From an uncultured Cuneatibacter sp. (lineage in GTDB: Bacteria; Bacillota; Clostridia; Lachnospirales; Lachnospiraceae), in NCBI GenBank assembly GCA_934234215.1, contig CAKQHB010000008.1:1-64000 (forward strand): 64,000 nucleotides of DNA, read 5' to 3'. Positions 9,685 to 18,135 of this stretch are shown in pieces; position 1 is the stretch's first letter, and the number at the start of each line of letters is the position of its first letter. The notes under the pieces were generated by a model. It was given only the letters and a program-made list of their open reading frames with translations. It did not search any database and was not told the DNA's origin. The translations under genes and the position numbers were made by a program.

Positions 9685-9714
9685 TAACATTCCACACTGG
9701 AAAGGGAAGAGACG

Positions 9715-11565
9715 ATGGCAGATACAATCAACGAGTTATATGCGAAATATGCGGATGGCGTGGAGCAGTCTCTGGAAGACAGCAAATATTTTCAATACCT
9801 GTTTGAGATGGTGCAGGCGGGAGACAATACACTGCACCAGACAAGACGGGTACTGCATAAGGTTGTGGACGAAGAGTGGCTGAAAGTCGTAGAAGAAGGC
9901 ATTGACTCTATTTTCAATATTGTAGATAAGCCGAGACGGTTTATCACGACCTCTGAGGAAGTTGTTCCGGTGGCGCTGGCGAGGAAGATCACCGCAGACA
10001 GCGTCCGACACCTGAGCCAGAACACACAGTTCATCACGGCAAATGCAAAGGGCGAGATCCGTCCGACCCACATCCTCAATGTGACGACGGAGGAGACCTA
10101 CGATCTGTACGAGAATCGTTTCATCTATCATCTGATTCAGCGTCTGTTTGCTTTTGTAGATAAGCGTACCGATGTGATCTTCTGGTCAACCGGGGATGAG
10201 ACATGTAATATCCTGAATATGGAAAGTAAGGTGGATGATGCCTACGAAGAGATTTCCTACAAAGTGGAAATGACGATCAGGAACCGGCAGAGTGTGGTGG
10301 AAAACGACACAGACCATATGGATCTCTTTAAACGAATCGACCGTGTGCGCCGTCTTTCACGGGTGCTGCGGACGAGTTCCTTTTGTGAGATCATGAGCGG
10401 CTGTTCCGCGGTGCGCAGCCCGATCCAGCGCACAAACCTGATGATGAAGGATCCGGATTATCGCACCTGTTACAAGCTGTGGCAGTTTATGGAGAGCTAC
10501 GATGAGGTGGGGTATCACATCGAGCCGCAGGACAGTGCATTGCAGTTCGATGAAGAATATTTGCTGCAGATGTATACAAACCTGATCACAAATTATACGG
10601 TGTTCAAGAGTCTGCTGGAGTCCGATCCCCGGAGAATGACGGAGATTGCCACAGAGAAGCGGGAGCCCATCGCACCGAAGTTTGTAAAAGAAGTGCAGGA
10701 GGAGCTGGTGGACAGTCCTGATGTGCCGGATGTGGAGATTCGCAAGGTATTTGTGGAAGAAGTGACACAGGCACAGTTGGATGCAGAGGAAAAGCTGCGG
10801 GAAGAGCAGGCGCGAAACGAGGATCTGGATGCGGCAAATGCAGATCTGCAGCGCCGGATCGACGTCTTGCAGATGCAGTTGGAATCTGTGAAGGGACAGG
10901 TGGAAGCGCTGGAGCAGATCCATGAGGAGATGGAATCCGAGAAGTCGAAGCTGGAGCAGCAGCTGGAAGCAGAGCGCGTGGCAAAGACCGAGATGGAAAC
11001 CGCCATGAAGAAGATGGAGCTGGAAACGCGGACGCAGATCAATGCGATTCGTGACGAAGCGAAAGACACTGTGTATGCTGCCCGCAAAGAGGCGAATGCA
11101 AAAGTGGAGACAGCTCAGAAGAATGCAGCTGCATCTGTGCGCACTGCCCAGAAGAAAGCGGAGGCAGAGGTGCAGGAAGCTCGTAAAAATGCCGGCGCTG
11201 CTGTGAAGAAAGCTCAGGAAGAAGCGGAAACGAATGTGGCAGCAGCGAAAAAGCAGGCGGAAGAGAATGCATGGAATGTCCGCAAGGAAGCAGATGAAGC
11301 TGTGCAGATCGCCCGTGCTGCAGCAGAACAGCGTGCAGCAGAGGAAATTGCAGAAGCAAAGAAAGAGGCGGACGGAGCAATCGCAGCTGTCAAGAAACAG
11401 GCGGAGGCTGCTGTCGCACAGGCACAAAAACGCGCAGAGGAAGCAGAAAAGCAGGCAGAGAAAGCCCGCGCAAAGGCGGAGGCAAACAGTCTGTCACGTT
11501 ATTTGACAGAGGCATTGAGAGAGCGCAAAGAGCGCAAAAAAGTGAAGGATAACAGGGAAGAGTAA
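9715..11565 (+). CDS. DUF2357-like protein with long Ala/Glu/Lys coiled coil
   Basis: 616 residues. Residues about 1-330 contain the block LYENRFIYHLIQRLFAFV, which resembles the DUF2357 family that partners McrB-like ATPases. The remainder (about 345-600) is one long predicted coiled coil of Ala, Glu and Lys heptads. The PD-(D/E)XK nuclease expected at the C-terminus of many DUF2357 proteins is not visible. It starts 30 nt after the AAA+ gene and ends 3 nt before the second signal peptidase. No membrane segment or signal peptide is seen, so it is cytoplasmic. The coil could bind the similar tails on both signal peptidases. DUF2357 assignment is by eye and moderately sure. Confidence 0.7.
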   Translation: MADTINELYAKYADGVEQSLEDSKYFQYLFEMVQAGDNTLHQTRRVLHKVVDEEWLKVVEEGIDSIFNIVDKPRRFITTSEEVVPVALARKITADSVRHLSQNTQFITANAKGEIRPTHILNVTTEETYDLYENRFIYHLIQRLFAFVDKRTDVIFWSTGDETCNILNMESKVDDAYEEISYKVEMTIRNRQSVVENDTDHMDLFKRIDRVRRLSRVLRTSSFCEIMSGCSAVRSPIQRTNLMMKDPDYRTCYKLWQFMESYDEVGYHIEPQDSALQFDEEYLLQMYTNLITNYTVFKSLLESDPRRMTEIATEKREPIAPKFVKEVQEELVDSPDVPDVEIRKVFVEEVTQAQLDAEEKLREEQARNEDLDAANADLQRRIDVLQMQLESVKGQVEALEQIHEEMESEKSKLEQQLEAERVAKTEMETAMKKMELETRTQINAIRDEAKDTVYAARKEANAKVETAQKNAAASVRTAQKKAEAEVQEARKNAGAAVKKAQEEAETNVAAAKKQAEENAWNVRKEADEAVQIARAAAEQRAAEEIAEAKKEADGAIAAVKKQAEAAVAQAQKRAEEAEKQAEKARAKAEANSLSRYLTEALRERKERKKVKDNREE

Positions 11566-11568
11566 AGA

Positions 11569-12228
11569 ATGAGCAGGTTCAAAAACATTGTGATCACACT
11601 GGTAAATGCCATATCCATCGGCATTATTCTGGTGGCAGTGCTTATCATGGCAAATGTTGTATTTACGCCGAAGGGAAATACCCCGAAAGTATTCGGATAT
11701 TATGTACTGCGGATCGTGACCGGCAGTATGGAGCCGACATACGGAAAAGATTCATTGATTCTTGTGAAATACCGAAATCCGGAGGAAATCGAGGTGGGAG
11801 ATGTCATCTCGTTTTATTCCAACGATCCGACGCTGGAGGGTGCAGTCAACACGCACCGCGTTGTAGAAATCGAAAAGGACGGGAGCAAGATCACCTTTAC
11901 GACAAGAGGCGATGCGAACAACGCGGATGATCTGTACCGGACGGATTCCCGTGCGGTGATCGGCGTTGTGATCGGCTCGTCGCTGATCCTTGGAAAGCTG
12001 AGCCGCCTTGTGTCGAATCCGCTGATCTTTGTTCCCTTTATCCTGCTGCCCCTTGTGATTATGATGATTCGCAGCCTGATTCAGGCAATCCGGAGTGCGC
12101 GAACGCTGGCAAAGGAAGAAGAAAAAGCGATGATCAGCAAAGCACTGGAGGAATACCGGGAGGCGGAGCGGTTCCGAAAAGAATTGGAGAGAAGGCGAAA
12201 AGAAGATGAGGAGCTCGAAAAGAAATAA
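11569..12228 (+). CDS. Second SipW/ER-type signal peptidase I with charged cytoplasmic tail
   Basis: 219 residues. N-terminal membrane helix (about 8-30), catalytic Ser in TGSMEPT, His in VNTHRV replacing the bacterial Lys, and a RGDANNADD motif. A second membrane helix (about 143-168) leads to a highly charged helical tail (EEEKAMISKALEEYREAERFR...). The catalytic core is closer to classical SipW than the first copy in length, and the two are clearly diverged. Two signal peptidases of the same class in one operon suggest different substrates, for example the giant surface protein versus the four small proteins, or a heteromeric complex. The gene end is convergent with the histidine kinase 30 nt away; no clear terminator hairpin is visible between them. 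Confidence 0.88.
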   Translation: MSRFKNIVITLVNAISIGIILVAVLIMANVVFTPKGNTPKVFGYYVLRIVTGSMEPTYGKDSLILVKYRNPEEIEVGDVISFYSNDPTLEGAVNTHRVVEIEKDGSKITFTTRGDANNADDLYRTDSRAVIGVVIGSSLILGKLSRLVSNPLIFVPFILLPLVIMMIRSLIQAIRSARTLAKEEEKAMISKALEEYREAERFRKELERRRKEDEELEKK

Positions 12229-12258
12229 TTCGAACCCCTCATCTTAGGAAACGTGCGG

Positions 12259-13617
12259 TTATTTTGTGGGAACGGACGGTTCCGATGCGAAGAAGCACAT
12301 GACGGAAGCGAAAAACATGCCGTCGTGGGCTTCCAGGTGGGTGACACCACCATATTTTTCCGAAATATTGCGAACAGACTGAGTGCCAATGCCGACACCG
12401 CGGTGTTTGCTGGACAGAAAATTGCCGGACGATGTTTTTCGCAGCGTTCCGGTGAACGTATTGTCAATTGTGATACAGAGTGAGTAGTTGTCTGCAGTTC
12501 CGCGGACAACTATTTTTTTATCCGGAGCGTCATCGACACGACAGGCATCCAGGGCATTTTCCAGAAGATTGCCGAACAGCACGGACAGATCGGTTTCCTC
12601 GATGGGCAGATGTTCCGGAATCTTTACCTGCGTTTGATAGGAAATGTCGTATTTTTTCGCCTGACTGGAGAAATAGAGCAGTACAGCGTTGACTGCGGTA
12701 TTTTCACAGAAATGCAGCAGACTGTCATCGGGAAGACTCTCCTGATATTGGCTCAGATAGTGGTCGAGAGCATCATAATCTTTTTGACGCACATATTCCT
12801 GCATCGTGGTGATGTGATGGCGAACATCGTGCTTGACGCGGCGGGCATCGGTGATCTTTTCCTGCAGTGTATCATATTGCATCGCCTGCATCGTCAGCAG
12901 ATGATTCTTTTCCTGCAGGGTGATGGCGCGGTTTTGCTCCAGAATCAGACGGGAGACGAGATAGTAGATCAGGACGGCACCGAGATTCAGAAAAGACATA
13001 AAGAGCGTGTTGCGGGGAAGCAGTGCGATTTCCAGACTGGTGAGCGTTGAATTGCCATAGAGCGCGTAGTACCAGGTAAGATAAAAGGTCGCCGGGACGC
13101 ACCACAGATAACGCCATGTGACGCTGGATGACTCCTGTTCCATCTCAGGAGTGAAAATATTGCGGACGTAGATAAAAAACGGTGCCGCCAGAACTGCTTC
13201 CACCAGAAAGAGAAAAAGGGAGGAAGACCAGCGGTATTTCTGGATCGCCAGATCCGGAAAGAACTGTCCCTCGAGACACTTGGATGCGATGACGGTGAAG
13301 TTCGCCAGATTGGAGATCATGAGAAGGATAAATAAAACCTTCCCCGGGGATTTACGGACCGCAAGGAAGTAAAATGCGGCATAAAGGCTTGTGCTGAGCA
13401 GACTGAAAAAGCCCGCGGTATTTCTGGCAAAGAATGCGACCCAGATACCAATGCCAATCTGGATGATTGACAGCAGCACGCCAAGAAGGATCGTCACTTT
13501 GAGGGAAAAGCGCAGATTATGCCGAAAAGGATAGAGCGCCAGTACAAGAAACGGCAGGAAGTTCAGCAGGGCATATAAGGTGACTTCAGCAAGTCGATAG
13601 AAAGGCGGAAGAGTCAT
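12259..13617 (-). CDS. Sensor histidine kinase, AgrC/GHKL type
   Basis: 452 residues. The first ~220 residues form six or seven membrane helices. A coiled segment follows, then the phospho-acceptor region RRVKHDVRHHI near residue 270, the N box NLLENALDAC and the G box GVGIGTQSV. This is the layout of peptide-sensing AgrC-like kinases. The start shares one base with the stop of the response regulator (TGATG), so the two are translated together. No agrB or agrD-like peptide gene is adjacent. The target is unknown; the neighbouring surface-protein operon, read convergently towards it, is the natural candidate. Confidence 0.88.
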   Translation of the reverse strand: MTLPPFYRLAEVTLYALLNFLPFLVLALYPFRHNLRFSLKVTILLGVLLSIIQIGIGIWVAFFARNTAGFFSLLSTSLYAAFYFLAVRKSPGKVLFILLMISNLANFTVIASKCLEGQFFPDLAIQKYRWSSSLFLFLVEAVLAAPFFIYVRNIFTPEMEQESSSVTWRYLWCVPATFYLTWYYALYGNSTLTSLEIALLPRNTLFMSFLNLGAVLIYYLVSRLILEQNRAITLQEKNHLLTMQAMQYDTLQEKITDARRVKHDVRHHITTMQEYVRQKDYDALDHYLSQYQESLPDDSLLHFCENTAVNAVLLYFSSQAKKYDISYQTQVKIPEHLPIEETDLSVLFGNLLENALDACRVDDAPDKKIVVRGTADNYSLCITIDNTFTGTLRKTSSGNFLSSKHRGVGIGTQSVRNISEKYGGVTHLEAHDGMFFASVMCFFASEPSVPTK

Positions 13618-14327
13618 CAGATGCCTCCTTTCCGAAGCTGCTCAAAGCGGATCGCGGAATAAGCTTCCAGCACTTCTCTGGACTTGCGACGGCTGATGGG
13701 AATGATCGTACCGTCGCTCATGGTGAAGGTGTCGCCGGTCTGAGCTGTTACCTCATAGAAGTTGATGATAACGCCCTTGCAGGGGCTGTAAAAGTACGGA
13801 TACGCGCTGAAAAAAGTCTCCACCGCGGAAAAAGAAAGGCGCAGAAGCAGATCGGGGCAATCCTTGCAGTGGATCGTGACGCGGTGAGAAGCAACGTCTG
13901 CATACAGTACGCTGCGCAGGCGGACAGATTGACCATCGGGAAGCTCTGCGGTGCGCATCAGCTCCAGTTCTTCCAGATTCAGACGGGAAAACATCCGCCG
14001 GACACTCTCCTCCTGAAAAGGCTTTTTGAGATAATAGCAGGCGTCCACTTCGTAGCTCTCCGCCGCAAATTCATTGCTGGAGGTGCCGAAGACAAGACGC
14101 ACATTGGGATCAGTCTCCCGGATGCGGTGCGCCACATCCATGCCGGTCAGTCCGATCATGAAAATATCCAGAACGATCAGGTCAAAAGCGCCGGCGCTCC
14201 AGTCGGACAAAAAAGATTCGCCGGAGGAATACATCCGGATGTGAGCGGCGTTTCCGGTCAGCTCTCTCATCCAGGTCTCCATTTGCTGCCGAACAGTTGG
14301 GTCATCATCTACAAGTGCGATTCTCAT
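13617..14327 (-). CDS. LytTR-family response regulator
   Basis: 236 residues. N-terminal receiver domain with the acidic pair DDD near residues 7-9, phospho-acceptor Asp in IVLDIFM (about 54) and the conserved Lys of YLKKPF (about 101). The C-terminal half is a LytTR DNA-binding domain, ending with the pattern IPISRRKSREV. Such regulators pair with AgrC-type kinases and bind direct repeats upstream of secreted-factor genes. AGGAGG precedes the ATG. A vegetative-type promoter is seen at 14368-14396. Confidence 0.9.
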   Translation of the reverse strand: MRIALVDDDPTVRQQMETWMRELTGNAAHIRMYSSGESFLSDWSAGAFDLIVLDIFMIGLTGMDVAHRIRETDPNVRLVFGTSSNEFAAESYEVDACYYLKKPFQEESVRRMFSRLNLEELELMRTAELPDGQSVRLRSVLYADVASHRVTIHCKDCPDLLLRLSFSAVETFFSAYPYFYSPCKGVIINFYEVTAQTGDTFTMSDGTIIPISRRKSREVLEAYSAIRFEQLRKGGI

Positions 14328-14367
14328 AGCAGTTCCTCCTGTTTGTATGCGGGTAATGTTAATATCT

Positions 14368-14396
14368 ATTTTAGTGAAAAATCTGGTAAAAGTAAA
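14368..14396 (-). promoter_or_regulatory. Putative sigma-A promoter of the two-component pair
   Basis: On the minus strand, -35 TTTACT (14391-14396) and -10 TAAAAT (14368-14373) are separated by 17 nt, about 40 nt upstream of the response regulator start. Seen in sequence only. Confidence 0.5.
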
Positions 14397-14488
14397 GAAT
14401 TTTACCTTGCATTTTTGCAGAGTTCAGAGTAAAATAAATCACCCCATTGACCGTACAGAGCTGTCACACAGCGAAAAGGAGCATCCAC

Positions 14489-15367
14489 ATGGTACAGTTT
14501 GAGCGAAAAAAGAAAGAAGACATTCCGGTATTGGCGATCTGTTATGATTTTGATAAAACACTGTCGCCGGATGATATGCAGGCGCAGGGTTATATTCAGT
14601 CAGTGCGTTATCAGGTAGATAAGTTCTGGGAAAAATCAAACGAGCTGGCACGGGCGAACGAGATGGATTCCAATCTGGCCTATATGTTTCTGATGAAGCA
14701 GGAGTCCGAGGGCACGTTGCTGTTTACAAGAGAAAAATTAGAGGAGTATGGTTCCAGAGTGGCGCTGTTTCCCGGCGTTGCAGACTGGTTTGAACGGATT
14801 CGCGCCTACGGCAAGGAGCACGGCGTACTGGTGGAGCATTACATCATTTCCTCCGGCTTGAAAGAGATGATCGAGGGAACCTCGGTGGCAAAGGCGGGGG
14901 CATTTGAGAAGATCTACGCCAGCTCTTTCTATTATAATGAGCGGGGCGTGGCAGTGTGGCCGGCGCAGGCAATCAATTACACGAACAAGACGCAGTTTTT
15001 GTTCCGGATCGAGAAGGGCGTTCTGGATGTGAATGATCCCGGTGTGAACGAGCATTTTGCTCCGGAGGACATCCGCGTGCCGTTCCGCAATATGGTTTAC
15101 ATCGGAGACAGCGATACGGATGTGCCCTGCATGAAGCTGGTGAATACATATGGCGGACATTCCATCGGTGTCTACAATCCGGAAACCGCGGACAAGAGAA
15201 AGGTATACCAGATGATGCGGGATGACCGTATTCGGTACTTCGCCCCGGCGGATTATTCTGAGGGCACTGAACTGGATCAGCTTGTGAAACAGATCATCCT
15301 TCGCACAGCGGCATATGAGCAGCTGGAGAAGAAACACATTGCAGATGAATTGGAAACGCGTCAATAA
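14489..15367 (+). CDS. HAD-superfamily phosphatase
   Basis: 292 residues. The ATG at 14489 is chosen because AAAAGGA ends 8 nt upstream; an earlier in-frame ATG at 14447 lacks a ribosome site. Motif I is CYDFDKTLS (nucleophile Asp and general acid Asp around residues 19-21) and the late motif is YIGDSDTDVPCM, which binds Mg. The arrangement is that of phosphoserine-phosphatase-like HAD enzymes with an inserted cap, and no membrane segment. The substrate cannot be read from sequence. It is transcribed away from the two-component pair and towards phosphoketolase, but a separate promoter precedes the latter. Confidence 0.85.
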   Translation: MVQFERKKKEDIPVLAICYDFDKTLSPDDMQAQGYIQSVRYQVDKFWEKSNELARANEMDSNLAYMFLMKQESEGTLLFTREKLEEYGSRVALFPGVADWFERIRAYGKEHGVLVEHYIISSGLKEMIEGTSVAKAGAFEKIYASSFYYNERGVAVWPAQAINYTNKTQFLFRIEKGVLDVNDPGVNEHFAPEDIRVPFRNMVYIGDSDTDVPCMKLVNTYGGHSIGVYNPETADKRKVYQMMRDDRIRYFAPADYSEGTELDQLVKQIILRTAAYEQLEKKHIADELETRQ

Positions 15368-15415
15368 AGGCTCTAACCATATCAAAAAGTTATGTATCTG
15401 ATAGAAAATTACTAT

Positions 15416-15444
15416 TTTACGAAGTGATTGAATGATGATATAAT
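15416..15444 (+). promoter_or_regulatory. Putative promoter of the phosphoketolase gene
   Basis: -10 TATAAT at 15439-15444 with a weak -35 TTTACG at 15416-15421 and a 17-nt spacer, about 65 nt upstream of the phosphoketolase start. Confidence 0.5.
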
Positions 15445-15510
15445 TCAAAACGGTTAAAAAAGTAACAATTCACGAAAATGTGTGAAAACACACCACGAAA
15501 CGGAGGAAAC

Positions 15511-17883
15511 ATGAGCGAAACAACTGTTTGTTTGGAAAAGCAGCCGTTGTCTCAGGAGATGCTTGAGAAGATGGACGCCTACTGGCGTGCGGCAAACTAT
15601 CTGTCTGCCGGTCAGCTGTACCTGTTAGACAATCCCCTGTTAAAGAAGCCTCTGGACATGAGCCAGATCAAAAAGAAGATCGTAGGACACTGGGGTACAG
15701 TGCCTGGTCAGAACTTTATCTATACACATTGTAACCGCGAAATCAAGCGTTATGATCTGGATATGATCCTGCTGTCCGGTCCCGGACACGGCGGAAACTT
15801 CCTGATTGCCAATACTTATCTGGAAGGCAGCTACAGCGAAGTTTACCCGAACATCAGCCAGGATGAAGATGGCATGCAGAAGATGTTCAAGCAGTTCTCT
15901 TTCCCCTGTGGTGTTCCGAGTCACTGCGCACCGGAGACTCCCGGCTCCATCAACGAGGGCGGTGAGTTAGGTTATTCCATCGCACACGCTTTTGGTGCTG
16001 TATTTGATAACCCGGATCTGATCGCAACTGTAGTAGTTGGTGATGGTGAGGCTGAGACTGGTCCTCTGGCTACCTCCTGGCAGTCCAACAAGTTCCTGAA
16101 CCCGATCACAGACGGTGCAGTTCTGCCGATCCTGCACCTGAATGGATATAAGATCAGCAACCCGACCATCCTTTCCAGAATCCCTCATGAGGAGCTGGAG
16201 AGCTTCTTCAAGGGCTGCGGCTGGAAGCCTTACTTCGTAGAAGGCGATGATCCGATGACCATGCATCGTCAGATGGCTGAGACGATGGATACCGTAATCG
16301 AAGAGATCAAGGCAATCCAGAAGAATGCAAGAGAGAATCAGGATGCGACTCGTCCGATCTGGCCGATGATCGTTCTGCGTACTCCCAAGGGATGGACTGG
16401 TCCCAAGGTAGTAGACGGACAGCAGATCGAAGGCTCCTTCCGTGCACATCAGGTGCCGATCACAATGGAGAAGCCGGAGCATCTGGAGCTGTTAAAGCAG
16501 TGGTTAGAGAGCTATCATCCGGAAGAGCTGTTCGATGAGAATGGTCGTCTGATTCCGGAGCTGGCTGAGCTTTGCCCGAAGGGAAATGCCCGTCTTGGTT
16601 CCAATCCTCATGCAAATGGCGGTCTGCTGCGCAAGGATCTGCGTCTGCCGGACTTCCGTGATTACGGCATCGAGGTTGACCCCGGTAAGACAAAGGCACA
16701 GGATATGATCGAGCTGGGCGGCTACATCCGCGATATCTTCAAGCTGAATGAGGATAACAAGAACTTCCGTATCTTCGGACCGGATGAGAGCATGTCCAAC
16801 CGTCTGTATAAAGTATTTGAGGAGCAGAACCGTGACTGGAACGCAGAGCTTCTGCCTACCGATGACTGTTTGGCAAGAAGCGGTCGTATTATGGATGGTA
16901 TGCTGAGTGAGCATATGTGCGAGGGCTGGCTGGAAGGCTATCTGCTGACCGGACGTCATGGCTTCTTCGCAAGCTACGAGGCATTTATCCGTATCGTAGA
17001 TTCCATGGCTGCACAGCATGCAAAGTGGTTAAAGGTTTGTAACCAGCTCTCCTGGAGACAGCCGATTTCCTCACTGAACTTCATCCTGACCTCCAACGTA
17101 TGGCAGCAGGACCACAACGGATTTACACATCAGGATCCTGGTTTCCTGGATCATATCGCAAATAAAAAGGCAGATGTCGTTCGTATGTATCTGCCGCCGG
17201 ATACCAACTGTCTGCTGTCCTGCTTCGATCACTGCATCAAGAGCAAGAATTATGTCAATGCGATCGTAGCCTCCAAGCATCCGAGCTGCCAGTGGCTGTC
17301 TATGGAGCAGGCTGTTAAGCACTGCACCCAGGGTATCGGTATCTGGGAGTGGGCAAGTAACGACTGCGGCGAAGAGCCCGATGTTGTTATGGCTTGCTGT
17401 GGTGATACTCCGACTCTGGAGACAATGGCTGCTGTTACCATCCTGCGGGATGAGATGCCGGAACTGAAGATCCGCGTTGTAAACGTAGTCGATCTGTTTA
17501 AGATGGAGTCCAACCACAAGCACCCTCATGGTCTGAGTGATGCAGAATATGACGCTATCTTCACAAAGGATAAGCCCATCATCTTCGCGTTCCACGGATA
17601 TCCGACTCTGATCCATGAGCTGACCTACGAGCGGAACAACCACAACATCTCCGTTCATGGTTATCAGGAGGAAGGTACGATCACCACTCCGTTCGACATG
17701 CGTGTTCAGAACGAACTGGATCGTTTCAACCTCGTAAAGGATGCAATCATGCACCTGCCTCAGCTTGGCAACAAGGGATCCTTCCTGATCCAGAAGATGA
17801 ATGACAAGCTGGTTGAGCACAAGCAGTACATCGCTGAGTATGGTCAGGATCTGGAGGAAATCCGGAACTGGCAGTGGCACTAA
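15511..17883 (+). CDS. xfp: Phosphoketolase (xylulose 5-phosphate / fructose 6-phosphate)
   Basis: 790 residues, the usual length of the family. It splits xylulose 5-phosphate (and often fructose 6-phosphate) with phosphate to acetyl phosphate plus an aldose phosphate, using thiamine diphosphate in the cytoplasm. Visible signatures are GPGHGG, SHCAPETPGSINEGGELGY and the ThDP-binding stretch GDGEAETGPLA followed by LHLNGYKISNPT. The ATG at 15511 has CGGAGGA upstream; an earlier in-frame ATG at 15478 does not. Codon use is strongly biased and even, as expected for a highly expressed enzyme. It implies a working bifid or pentose-phosphoketolase shunt. The C-terminus is followed by a repeat element and a terminator. 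Confidence 0.97.
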   Translation: MSETTVCLEKQPLSQEMLEKMDAYWRAANYLSAGQLYLLDNPLLKKPLDMSQIKKKIVGHWGTVPGQNFIYTHCNREIKRYDLDMILLSGPGHGGNFLIANTYLEGSYSEVYPNISQDEDGMQKMFKQFSFPCGVPSHCAPETPGSINEGGELGYSIAHAFGAVFDNPDLIATVVVGDGEAETGPLATSWQSNKFLNPITDGAVLPILHLNGYKISNPTILSRIPHEELESFFKGCGWKPYFVEGDDPMTMHRQMAETMDTVIEEIKAIQKNARENQDATRPIWPMIVLRTPKGWTGPKVVDGQQIEGSFRAHQVPITMEKPEHLELLKQWLESYHPEELFDENGRLIPELAELCPKGNARLGSNPHANGGLLRKDLRLPDFRDYGIEVDPGKTKAQDMIELGGYIRDIFKLNEDNKNFRIFGPDESMSNRLYKVFEEQNRDWNAELLPTDDCLARSGRIMDGMLSEHMCEGWLEGYLLTGRHGFFASYEAFIRIVDSMAAQHAKWLKVCNQLSWRQPISSLNFILTSNVWQQDHNGFTHQDPGFLDHIANKKADVVRMYLPPDTNCLLSCFDHCIKSKNYVNAIVASKHPSCQWLSMEQAVKHCTQGIGIWEWASNDCGEEPDVVMACCGDTPTLETMAAVTILRDEMPELKIRVVNVVDLFKMESNHKHPHGLSDAEYDAIFTKDKPIIFAFHGYPTLIHELTYERNNHNISVHGYQEEGTITTPFDMRVQNELDRFNLVKDAIMHLPQLGNKGSFLIQKMNDKLVEHKQYIAEYGQDLEEIRNWQWH

Positions 17884-17933
17884 AGACGGAAGTGCTCTGT
17901 CCGCAAAAAATCGTGAGAAGGTAAATTTACATA

Positions 17934-18062
17934 TAAAAAAGAGAATCCTGCTCCGCAGGATTCTCCGCCTGCGGCGGGTCGCGAAGCGACAAGTTCTGCT
18001 CCGCCGCAGTGCGATCCACGCGGAGCGCTTTTTTTTATAGAAAATGCGACGCATTTCCTATA
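17934..18062. repeat. Dispersed intergenic repeat with multiple hairpins, copy 1
   Basis: A run of nested inverted repeats: GAGAATCCTGC/GCAGGATTCTC (17941-17965), CTGCGGCGG/CCGCCGCAG enclosing GTCGCGAAGCGAC, then GCGATCC/GGAGCGC followed by eight T, then a palindrome around AAATGCGACGCATTT flanked by T and A runs. The same block recurs at 61153-61287 with a few changes. It lies between the phosphoketolase and LysR genes, which are convergent. An Arg-rich antisense reading (containing KKRSAWIALRR) is a by-product of the hairpins. A second copy of only the first hairpin follows at 18063-18092. Confidence 0.85.
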
Positions 18063-18092
18063 AAAAAAGAGAATCCTGTTTTGCAGGATTCT
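18063..18092. repeat. Partial repeat: single GAATCCTG hairpin
   Basis: A-run followed by GAGAATCCTG, loop TTTT, and CAGGATTCTC. It repeats the first stem of the element immediately upstream with a different loop, as if a second copy had been truncated. Confidence 0.7.
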
Positions 18093-18105
18093 CTGCCTGA
18101 AAAGG

Positions 18106-18135
18106 GTGGCACATCATGTGGTGTGTCACTTTTTT
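18106..18135 (+). terminator. Rho-independent terminator after phosphoketolase
   Basis: Stem GTGGCACA / TGTGTCAC (one G-U pair) followed by six T. The T run lies inside the 3' end of the convergent LysR gene. Confidence 0.55.

Noticed and set aside
10357..11427. Long minus-strand open frame (356 codons) opposite the coiled-coil gene
   Set aside because: It arises from the biased Ala/Glu/Lys codons on the plus strand; Cys/Leu/His-rich, no ribosome site, no known family.
12259..14327. Complete agr quorum-sensing system
   Set aside because: Kinase and regulator fit, but no agrB or agrD-like gene is next to them.
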